Source: Petroclostridium sp. X23
Lineage (GTDB): Bacteria > Bacillota > Clostridia > SK-Y3
DNA length: 64,000 nt
Assembly: GCF_030013905.1 (NCBI RefSeq)
Contig: NZ_CP124862.1
Span: 5,335,051-5,399,050 of the forward strand
Direction of reading: 5' to 3'
In this document: positions 57,117 through 64,000 of the stretch, piece by piece
How positions within the stretch are numbered: the first letter of the stretch is position 1
Layout of the letters: every line of letters starts with the position of its first letter
The notes under the pieces: model-generated
What the model saw: the letters and a program-made list of their open reading frames with translations, nothing else
What the model was told of the DNA's origin: nothing
Databases searched by the model: none
Position numbers and translations under genes: made by a program

Positions 57117-58379
57117 ATGATGGCCAGAAGTTTAGTAAAATTTGGATTAGCAGCACTTATCATTGCTTTTTTGGCTTATGTAGCATTTTATGGTCTTACA
57201 TTATTCGGAATGAATATTCCAAGTGCATTGGACCCTGAAAACGGAATCAGAAGAGGGCTGGATTTAACGGGAGGCTCGGTTATTACTTATGAAGCAATGG
57301 CTGAGACCGTCACCGATGAAGAAATGAGTACAGCTATTGATATGTTGAGGAAACGTTTAGATGATTTGACATATTTTGAAGCGACCATTACACGTCAAGG
57401 TGAAAAAAGAATCCGCATAGAAATTCCTGCAATCTCAAACCCTGAAGAAGCGGTTCAGAAATTGGGTGCGACAGCGGAATTGCAGTTTGTGGATGCGGAA
57501 GGAAATGTAATTATCACAGGAAAAGAAATTGTAAGCGCCAAGGCACAATACGGACAATATGATCAGGCTAAACCGGCAGGTAACTTTGTTTCTCTTACCA
57601 TCAGTGATGAAGGTACCAAAAAATTTGCTGAAGGGACAGAGCGGGTTAGCAAATTAGGAGAAGGCAAGAACTATATTGCCATTAAGATGGATGAAGCGGT
57701 GATCTCACAGCCACGTGTAGAGGAAAAAATTACTACACAAGACGTAGTGATTACAGGTGCTTTTACTGCAGAAGAATCAGGATGGCTGGCGAATCTGATC
57801 AATGCCGGGAAACTGCCGTTCTCTCTGAAAGATGTAGAACTTAGAAGCGTAGGTCCTACGCTTGGTGAAAAAGCATTGGAGACAAGCCTTATGGCGGGTG
57901 GAATAGGAATTCTTTTTGTTTTCTTATTCATGATACTTTATTATAGAGTACCCGGTTTTGTGGCTGACATCGCGTTGGTTGCGTATATCGCCATTGTAGC
58001 GATTATTATGGCAGGATTCAGAGTCAATCTAAGTCTGCCGGGCATCGCAGGTGTAATTTTGGCGGTAGGTATGGCAGTGGACGCCAATGTGGTCATATTT
58101 GAGAGAATTAAGGAAGAATTAAAATTAGGAAAGACTTTGCGTGCATCCATAGATGCGGGATTTGCCAGAGCTTTTACAGCAATCATTGACGCGAACATTA
58201 CTACCCTCATTGCTGCGGCTGTATTATGGAAATTTGGTACAGGCCCTATCAAAGGTTTTGCAGTAACCCTTTCCATCGGTATTATTGCCAGTATGTTTAC
58301 GGCAATCGTTATAACAAGATTCTTGTTAAAACAAACCGTTGGAATGAATATCAAAAATTCGAAGCTGTATGGAGCATAA
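57117..58379 (+). CDS. secD: Protein translocase subunit SecD
   Basis: SecD, with SecF, uses the ion gradient to pull proteins across the membrane after SecA. The 420-aa protein has one N-terminal helix, the P1 domain starting RRGLDLTGGSVITYEA, a P1-head and five further helices. Visible are MAVDANVVIFERIKEELKLG and FGTGPIKGFAVTLSIGI. AAAGGAGG precedes ATG 57117. It precedes secF by 14 bp. Confidence 0.97.
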   Translation: MMARSLVKFGLAALIIAFLAYVAFYGLTLFGMNIPSALDPENGIRRGLDLTGGSVITYEAMAETVTDEEMSTAIDMLRKRLDDLTYFEATITRQGEKRIRIEIPAISNPEEAVQKLGATAELQFVDAEGNVIITGKEIVSAKAQYGQYDQAKPAGNFVSLTISDEGTKKFAEGTERVSKLGEGKNYIAIKMDEAVISQPRVEEKITTQDVVITGAFTAEESGWLANLINAGKLPFSLKDVELRSVGPTLGEKALETSLMAGGIGILFVFLFMILYYRVPGFVADIALVAYIAIVAIIMAGFRVNLSLPGIAGVILAVGMAVDANVVIFERIKEELKLGKTLRASIDAGFARAFTAIIDANITTLIAAAVLWKFGTGPIKGFAVTLSIGIIASMFTAIVITRFLLKQTVGMNIKNSKLYGA

Positions 58380-58393
58380 GGAGGGAATTTAAC

Positions 58394-59278
58394 ATGAACT
58401 TTATGGGGATGAAAAAAACATTTTTTTCCATATCTTCCATTATTATAATCATTGGTCTTGTCACCATGCTAGTAACCGGATTAAATCAAGATATTGATTT
58501 TGCAGGCGGTACTGCGATGCATGTAAATATCGGAAAAACATTTGATAATAAGGAAATACGTGCCGTTGTTTCGGATACTATCGGAGTTGATCCATCTACA
58601 GTCCAAAAGGTTGGGGATGGAACTGAGGTAATTATTAAAACAAAGGAAATTGATACGGTACAGAGAGATAAGGTTTTTCAAGCTTTAAAAGAAAAATACA
58701 ACTTGCAGCAGGATGATTTGTTTTCAACCGATAATGTAAGTCCTACCATTGGTAGTGAACTGCGTTCTCAGGCGTTTCTTGCATCGTTAATTGCATCGGT
58801 GTTGATGTTGGCTTATATTACGATAAGGTTTGAGTTTAAATCCGGGATTGCGGCTGTAATCGCGCTAATACATGATATTCTTGTAATGCTTACGGTTTAT
58901 GCGGTATTCAAGGTGCCGGTCAATACCTCTTTTATCGCCGCGATTCTGACGATTTTAGGTTATTCCATTAATGATACTATTATCGTTTTTGACAGAATCA
59001 GAGAAAACAGAAAATACATGAGGAAAGAAGCATTCAGTGATGTTGTAAACAAGAGCATATGGCAAACAATGGCGCGTTCTATCAATACATCTCTTACAAC
59101 ATTGTTGACAATCTCAGCACTATATGTGTTAGGAGTTCAGTCAATTAAAGAGTTTGCTTTCCCACTTATTGTCGGTATTTTAAGCGGTACCTATTCTTCA
59201 ATTTTTATAGCAAGCCCTGTATGGGTGATGTGGAAAGAATGGCAGAAGGATAAAAAGACCAAACTAAAGAATGCGTAG
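58394..59278 (+). CDS. secF: Protein translocase subunit SecF
   Basis: The 294-aa partner of SecD begins MNFMGMKKTF behind AAGGAGGG. It has six helices, the GIDFAGG-like motif DIDFAGGTAMHV, and the RND-type TM4 sequence GYSINDTIIVFDRIRENR. The reading frame is open further upstream inside secD, but that part is not SecF. It is followed by a strong terminator. Confidence 0.97.
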   Translation: MNFMGMKKTFFSISSIIIIIGLVTMLVTGLNQDIDFAGGTAMHVNIGKTFDNKEIRAVVSDTIGVDPSTVQKVGDGTEVIIKTKEIDTVQRDKVFQALKEKYNLQQDDLFSTDNVSPTIGSELRSQAFLASLIASVLMLAYITIRFEFKSGIAAVIALIHDILVMLTVYAVFKVPVNTSFIAAILTILGYSINDTIIVFDRIRENRKYMRKEAFSDVVNKSIWQTMARSINTSLTTLLTISALYVLGVQSIKEFAFPLIVGILSGTYSSIFIASPVWVMWKEWQKDKKTKLKNA

Positions 59279-59289
59279 TGAAGTGAAAT

Positions 59290-59336
59290 AAAAAAGCATA
59301 GCGATACCGTTTAAAAACGTATCGCTATGCTTTTTT
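59290..59336. terminator. Bidirectional terminator after secF
   Basis: AAAAAAGCATAGCGATAC pairs perfectly with its complement around a short loop and ends in TTTTTT. The stop codon of the convergent small membrane gene lies within the right arm. Confidence 0.93.
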
Positions 59337-59585
59337 AGATAAATAATCAACAACCAGACCGCCTATGACTGCTTCGGCAAAAATAACCAATCCGGTTTTC
59401 GCCATGGCAAACATGATGATATTTATGTTATAATCAAAATGATAGATATTGTTATTGATAAAATGCAGTGTAAGTGCAATCAACAGTAACCCGGTAGCTA
59501 ATTGGACACCATGCATAATGATTCTTTTAGGCAGAAATCCTATGCTGTCCATGGTTGTAAATATTTTTTTTATGCTATTATTCAT
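59325..59585 (-). CDS. Small membrane protein, 86 aa
   Basis: The family is not recognised. The protein MNNSIKKIFTT... has two hydrophobic segments (about residues 24-44 and 54-76), separated by the short loop NNNIYHFDYN. I chose ATG 59585 because AAGGGGG precedes it with ideal spacing; the frame is open further upstream without a ribosome site. It converges on secF and shares its terminator. Confidence 0.65.
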   Translation of the reverse strand: MNNSIKKIFTTMDSIGFLPKRIIMHGVQLATGLLLIALTLHFINNNIYHFDYNINIIMFAMAKTGLVIFAEAVIGGLVVDYLSKKA

Positions 59586-59699
59586 TGTATACCCCCTTAT
59601 CCCGCGCCTAAAGATACGATTATATATTAACATAATATTACGGTTGACTTCAACCATAAATGATTTCCAATATAAAATAAATAATGATAGAGGGTTGTT

Positions 59700-60491
59700 A
59701 TGGATATCGGAATTTCTACTGCTTGTTTTTATCCCACTCCTACAGAGAAGACTATACCTATTATATCGGAATTGGGATTTAAGAAAATTGAAGTTTTTAT
59801 GGAATCATATAGCGAATATAAAGAAGATTTTTGCATTAAGTTAAAAGACCAAGTGGACCGACTAGGAATTAAGGTAATATCCACTCATGCTTTTGGCAGT
59901 GTTTATGAGCCTTTTCTGTTTTCAGAATATGATAGAAGAAAAGAGGATTCAATACAAATCTTTAAAAAAGCATTGAATGCATCTAGGATACTTGGCGCCC
60001 AATATTTCACTTTTCATGGAAGTCGAAGAGATATGACCACAGATCACTACGACTATGCCCGCTTTGGCAGTGAAATGACGTATTTAGCCGAATTGGCCAG
60101 GGAATATAATATAATCTTAGCTTGGGAAAATGTATTCTGGTGTCAATCAGGATGTCCAAGCTTTGTAGAGCAGGCTTTACAACATATCCGGTCGGATAAT
60201 TTAAAATTTACCCTTGACATAAAACAGGCAAATAAATCGGGTGTAGACCCTACCCAGTATATACATGTTATGAAGAACAGAGTGGCGAATGTACATATCA
60301 ATGATGCCGACAGTGAAAATGTATGCTTGCTTCCGGGGGAGGGAAAAGTTGATTTGAAGGCAATCATTAATTTGTTAAAGAAATATGAGTATTCCGGTGA
60401 TTTTATCATTGAGGTATACGGTCATAATTTTAATGACATAAAACAAATTAAAAAAGCGCAAACGTATTTAGAAGGTCTAATACACGCGTAA
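59700..60491 (+). CDS. Sugar phosphate isomerase/epimerase (AP-endonuclease-2-like TIM barrel)
   Basis: The 263-aa TIM-barrel protein of the xylose-isomerase-like superfamily has metal ligands suggested in LAWENVFW (Glu), KFTLDIKQA (Asp), NVHINDAD (His, Asp) and FIIEVYGHN (Glu). Substrates in this family range from inositol derivatives to hydroxypyruvate; none can be chosen here. AGAGGG precedes ATG 59700. Confidence 0.83.
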   Translation: MDIGISTACFYPTPTEKTIPIISELGFKKIEVFMESYSEYKEDFCIKLKDQVDRLGIKVISTHAFGSVYEPFLFSEYDRRKEDSIQIFKKALNASRILGAQYFTFHGSRRDMTTDHYDYARFGSEMTYLAELAREYNIILAWENVFWCQSGCPSFVEQALQHIRSDNLKFTLDIKQANKSGVDPTQYIHVMKNRVANVHINDADSENVCLLPGEGKVDLKAIINLLKKYEYSGDFIIEVYGHNFNDIKQIKKAQTYLEGLIHA

Positions 60492-60718
60492 CTCATGTCG
60501 AAAAAAAACTTTCGTTTTACAAATTAGCCTATAAAAAGACAAAAATCGACAATAAATGATAAAAAATCTCTCTTGGGTTGTCATTAAATACCGAATAGCA
60601 GTGAATACTGCGATATTTTTCTATAGAAAAGTAACCCATCCTTTTGTATAATAAGGCATGAAAATAATACCATTCAGCGAATAGATGGTTTATATATCAA
60701 TACAAAAGGGGTGCTATT

Positions 60719-61048
60719 ATGTATAATAAAAAACTACAAGCTACTGTTAGTATCAATAATGATGGTTCATTTATGTTAAATGATTTGAAAGGGCTTTATT
60801 TAGAGTACTATATTCTGGAAAATGAATTGGTGGATGAAGAACTTTCTTACAGCGGAAAAAGTTATGGTGTGGAAATTGTAAAAAAGGAACTAGCGGATAA
60901 TGATAATGTTGTAATGGAAAATGGAAGGGTAAATCATATTTACTGCAGTGAAAGCAAGATTAAAAAATTAGTGGACAAACTAGTACATCACACAGTTACC
61001 CCGATAGGTTTGAATAATGTTATTGAAGACCTGGTAGAAATTATTTAG
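60719..61048 (+). CDS. Small hypothetical protein, 109 aa (DUF6514-like?)
   Basis: The protein is soluble with mixed beta and helical content. YGVEIVKKE near residue 50 recalls a small clostridial family (possibly DUF6514), but I am not certain. AAAGGGG precedes ATG 60719 and a TATAAT-like box lies near 60647. It is a single-gene unit with its own terminator-like hairpin. No function is proposed. Confidence 0.65.
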   Translation: MYNKKLQATVSINNDGSFMLNDLKGLYLEYYILENELVDEELSYSGKSYGVEIVKKELADNDNVVMENGRVNHIYCSESKIKKLVDKLVHHTVTPIGLNNVIEDLVEII

Positions 61049-61072
61049 AATATACTGGATGAAAGAATACAT

Positions 61073-61104
61073 AGGGGGCTGAGGCAAAATTGCCTCAGCC
61101 TCCT
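61073..61104. terminator. Terminator-like hairpin between convergent genes
   Basis: GGCTGAGGCAA and TTGCCTCAGCC form an 11-bp stem with a 2-base loop, extended by GGG/TCC pairs. A T tract is lacking, but its place between two convergent genes suits a terminator. Confidence 0.6.
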
Positions 61105-61138
61105 ATCCGATTCAATTGTGTTGCAGTGATAGTTTAAC

Positions 61139-61780
61139 TTATATTTTGACTTTTACAATTTCAATAAGGTCAGAAGGCTTTTGTAAAATATAATCAGGAC
61201 GAATACCTTCAAACTTTTCCGGAGAGAAAATAGTCCATGATACTAATGCTGTTTTAATATCTGCGTTAATACCGCATTGGATATCATAAGGGCTATCCCC
61301 GACAAGTATCATATTTTCTTTGTCACACTTGAAGAAGTCCAAGGCTTTATAGACACTCTCGGGATGGGGCTTGTTATTTTCCACATCATAGGCGCTAACA
61401 ATAAAATCAATGTATTGCTTTATATTAAACAGTTCCAGTCCATGCATGATTCCTCCGCGGCCTTTAGCGGATGTAATTGCGATCTTGCGCCCCGACTGTT
61501 TTAAATTCATTAGCAGCTCGTCAATGCCTGAAAATTTTTTAACCATCGTATCTTGGTGAGCACGATAGTATTCCTTGTAAAGTTGTACCATTTTCTCGTG
61601 TTTTTCTTCATCGAAATACTTCATTTGTTCATCCAGGTATTTTCCTAAAACGGCCATTAAGTCATCATGTGTTACTTCTTTTCCAAGTACGCTTTTTACA
61701 GATTCTTTCAACGCGCAAATAATTAATTCGTTGGTATCTATCAATGTGCCGTCAAAGTCGAATAAAACATGATTAATCAA
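61139..61780 (-). CDS. HAD-family phosphatase (PpaX/phosphoglycolate phosphatase-like)
   Basis: The HAD hydrolase, about 213 aa, has motif I FDFDGTLID, motif II ITSAKGRGG, a Lys before PHPESVYKAL and motif III VGDSPYDIQCG. The cap is the alpha-helical C1 type, as in phosphoglycolate phosphatase and pyrophosphatase PpaX. TTG 61780 is spaced correctly from AGGGAG; ATG 61789 is in frame but touches that site. Confidence 0.85.
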   Translation of the reverse strand: MINHVLFDFDGTLIDTNELIICALKESVKSVLGKEVTHDDLMAVLGKYLDEQMKYFDEEKHEKMVQLYKEYYRAHQDTMVKKFSGIDELLMNLKQSGRKIAITSAKGRGGIMHGLELFNIKQYIDFIVSAYDVENNKPHPESVYKALDFFKCDKENMILVGDSPYDIQCGINADIKTALVSWTIFSPEKFEGIRPDYILQKPSDLIEIVKVKI

Positions 61781-61902
61781 AAAATTCATCTCCCTACTTT
61801 TATTAATATTCCCATAAATTATATTTCAAGTTAGATAATATTACAATAAATATGTTATAATGTATAAGGTGAAATGATTAATTAACAAAATGAGGGAAAC
61901 CA

Positions 61903-64000
61903 ATGGAAGATAAAGCACTAAGAGTACTGGAATATAACAAGATACTGGATAGACTGGCAGAGTTGGCAAACTCAGTGATGAGCAAAGAGAGGATAACAAA
62001 GCTAAGTCCCATCACCAATATACATGAGATTGCTTATCTGCAGAAGGAAACTACAGAAGCTGTAAGTATGATTGTGAAAAAAGGAAATGCGCCTCTTGGT
62101 GGTCTAAGCGATATCAGGGGGGCCTTAAAGAAGGCGGAAATCGGTTCCGTACTGAGCCCTAAAGAGTTATTGGAGATTGCACAATCACTTAGAATTGCAC
62201 GAAATACCAAAAGATATGCGGGAGAGGATAGAAGAGAAGAGGTATATCCGATATTGGATAACCTGATTGATGCTTTAGAAATAATAAAAAAGCTGGAAGA
62301 CGAGATCACCGGATGTATACTAAATGAAGAAGAAATTGCCGACAATGCGAGTTCGGAATTAAGCAATATACGGCGTCACATAAGAAATGTAAATAATAAG
62401 ATCAAAGACACATTAAACAATATTGTTCATTCGGCTAAGTATCAGAAGTATTTACAAGAGCCGATTGTAACAGTACGTGGCGAAAGATATGTTGTTCCGG
62501 TTAAATCCGATCATAAAGGGGATGTAGCCGGTGTGGTACATGATTCCTCTTCCAGTGGTGCAACGCTATTTATTGAACCTATGGCAGTAGTGGAAGCAAA
62601 TAATGAGTTACGGCAGCTCAGGGTAAAAGAGAAGGAAGAAATTGAGCGGATATTGTACGAGCTTACCATCATGGTTCAACAACACAAGGAAGAAATCAAA
62701 AGCAATGTTAAAATTATCATAGACTTGGATGTTATCTTTGCAAAGGCAAAGCTTAGCCTGGACTGGAATGCTGTTGAACCTGCTATCAACAATAAAGGGC
62801 ATATTGATATCAAAAAGGCCAGACATCCGTTATTAGATCCTAAAACCGTCGTAGCAACGGATATCTATTTGGGAAGAGATTTTGATACGCTGGTGATTAC
62901 AGGACCTAATACAGGCGGGAAGACTGTTACTTTAAAAACGATTGGCTTATTTACGTTAATGGCACAGTCAGGACTTCATGTGCCTGCAAATGACGGTACC
63001 GAACTGGCAGTATTTAAAAAAGTATTTGCAGATATAGGGGATGAGCAAAGCATTGAACAAAGCCTAAGTACTTTCTCTTCCCACATGACCAATATCGTCA
63101 ACATACTAAACCATGTTGATGAACATTCGCTTGTACTTTTTGATGAATTGGGGGCAGGAACCGATCCCGTAGAAGGGGCTGCACTTGCAATGTCTATCCT
63201 TGAATACCTCCGGCAAGTAGGTGCAAGAACAGCGGCAACCACTCATTACAGCGAGTTGAAGCTGTTTGCTTTGTCTACCGATGGAATAGAAAACGCTTCA
63301 TGCGAGTTTGACGTGCAGACGCTTAGTCCTACCTATAAGTTGTTAATCGGGGTTCCAGGAAAAAGTAATGCATTTGCCATCTCCGGCAGACTAGGACTTG
63401 ATGATCATATCATACAGCGTGCGAAGGAATTTATTTCCCAAGAGGATGTTAAATTCGAAGACATTATATCTAATCTGGAAAAGAACAGGCAGATCGCGGA
63501 ACAAGAAAAAGAACTGGCTGTAAGGTATAAGAGGGAAACCGAAGTTTTAAAAAATCAGTTGACCATTCAAAAAGAAAAACTTGAAAAGCAAAAAGAGAAA
63601 ATGCTGGAAGAAGCGCGGCGTGAAGCACGAAAAATCGTTCAGCAAGCCAAGGAAGAATCGGATGATATTATTAATGAAATTAGAAGAATTCAGCAAGATA
63701 CGGAAGAAAAGGAAAGAAATAAAGCCCTTGAAGAAGCGAAAAATAAGCTCAGGCATTCATTGAACAAGCTGGATAATTCGTTGACGGCTTCCGTTCTTCC
63801 TAAAAAAAGGTATTCAAAACCACCTGCGAACTTGAAGCCGGGGGACCCGGTAGTCATTCTAAACCTAAATCAGAAAGGGAATGTCATTACACCTCCGGAT
63901 AATAACGGAGAGGTGTTGGTGCAAGTGGGTATCATGAAAATCAACGTTCATGTGTCGAATCTGAACCTGGCGCAAGACGAGTCCAACCATACCGTTAGTA
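61903..64000 (+). CDS. mutS2: Endonuclease MutS2 (3' partial)
   Basis: The frame is open from ATG 61903 to the right edge, giving 699 visible residues. MutS2 lacks the mismatch-recognition domain and starts with the core helical domain (ALRVLEYNKILDRLAELA). The ATPase has Walker A TGPNTGGKTVTLKT near residue 333, LFDELGAGTDPVEG (Walker B) and TTHYSELK. A long coiled coil (about 520-620) follows, and the KOW-like region after it (KPGDPVVILNLNQKGNV). The C-terminal Smr nuclease domain lies outside the window. It acts on recombination intermediates or collided ribosomes. Confidence 0.96.
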   Translation, partial: MEDKALRVLEYNKILDRLAELANSVMSKERITKLSPITNIHEIAYLQKETTEAVSMIVKKGNAPLGGLSDIRGALKKAEIGSVLSPKELLEIAQSLRIARNTKRYAGEDRREEVYPILDNLIDALEIIKKLEDEITGCILNEEEIADNASSELSNIRRHIRNVNNKIKDTLNNIVHSAKYQKYLQEPIVTVRGERYVVPVKSDHKGDVAGVVHDSSSSGATLFIEPMAVVEANNELRQLRVKEKEEIERILYELTIMVQQHKEEIKSNVKIIIDLDVIFAKAKLSLDWNAVEPAINNKGHIDIKKARHPLLDPKTVVATDIYLGRDFDTLVITGPNTGGKTVTLKTIGLFTLMAQSGLHVPANDGTELAVFKKVFADIGDEQSIEQSLSTFSSHMTNIVNILNHVDEHSLVLFDELGAGTDPVEGAALAMSILEYLRQVGARTAATTHYSELKLFALSTDGIENASCEFDVQTLSPTYKLLIGVPGKSNAFAISGRLGLDDHIIQRAKEFISQEDVKFEDIISNLEKNRQIAEQEKELAVRYKRETEVLKNQLTIQKEKLEKQKEKMLEEARREARKIVQQAKEESDDIINEIRRIQQDTEEKERNKALEEAKNKLRHSLNKLDNSLTASVLPKKRYSKPPANLKPGDPVVILNLNQKGNVITPPDNNGEVLVQVGIMKINVHVSNLNLAQDESNHTVS

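Noticed and set aside
57671..58354. Antisense frames over secD
   Set aside because: Shadows of the secD codons; no independent support.
59449..59844. 131-aa plus-strand frame across the small membrane gene
   Set aside because: It is antisense to the small membrane gene and overlaps the start of the TIM-barrel gene in another frame.

Overview
The window comes from a low-GC, anaerobic, spore-forming member of the Clostridia. The signs are the SCIFF peptide with its radical-SAM maturase (scfA/scfB), a SpoIID-type protein and a PdaB-like deacetylase, a glycyl radical enzyme, AT-rich codons, strong AAGGAGG-type ribosome sites and frequent GTG/TTG starts. No rRNA, tRNA, CRISPR array or prophage was seen. 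Both edges cut genes: a glycyl radical enzyme on the left and mutS2 on the right.

Region 1 (1-6.9 kb) is a catabolic cluster: glycyl radical enzyme, its activase, an RpiB/LacAB-type isomerase, a split transketolase, a short-chain dehydrogenase, a decayed transaldolase remnant and a DeoR regulator. It looks like handling of an unusual (deoxy or sulfo) sugar. Region 2 (7.3-13 kb) is a chain of four signalling genes (PAS histidine kinase, receiver-kinase, receiver-HDOD, receiver plus degenerate kinase-like domain). Region 3 (13-18 kb) holds a PdaB-like deacetylase, a MurE-like pseudoenzyme, a double-OB SSB-like protein, an IS element and a corrinoid adenosyltransferase.

Region 4 (17.8-21.6 kb, minus strand) is a lysine/diaminopimelate operon, asd-dapA-dapB-ACT protein. 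It is preceded by a good promoter, a lysine riboswitch and an intrinsic terminator. Region 5 (21.7-29.1 kb) is housekeeping: spoIID-like, queA, tgt, yajC, a TIGR04086-type membrane protein, scfA and scfB. Between these genes lies an unusual family of heptanucleotide tandem repeats, mostly arranged as inverted pairs.

Region 6 (29.3-55.5 kb) looks like a catabolic island placed between scfB and the gamma-carbonic anhydrase/HD/secD/secF block. It contains an acylating aldehyde dehydrogenase, two related LacI regulators, an aldo/keto reductase, an MBL-fold hydrolase with a CUT2-type sugar ABC transporter, and a long operon. That operon encodes acyl-CoA synthetase, CoA-transferase, SDR, 3-hydroxyacyl-CoA dehydrogenase, thiolase and a TRAP transporter, followed by glycerate kinase and a chemoreceptor. 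A decayed, internally deleted second copy of the first three genes lies about 8.6 kb upstream. A repeated palindrome, TTGGGATCGATYCCAA, marks both copies and is a likely LacI-family operator.

Region 7 (55.8-64 kb) returns to housekeeping: gamma-carbonic anhydrase, HD protein, secD, secF, a small membrane protein, a TIM-barrel isomerase, a small unknown protein, a HAD phosphatase and mutS2.
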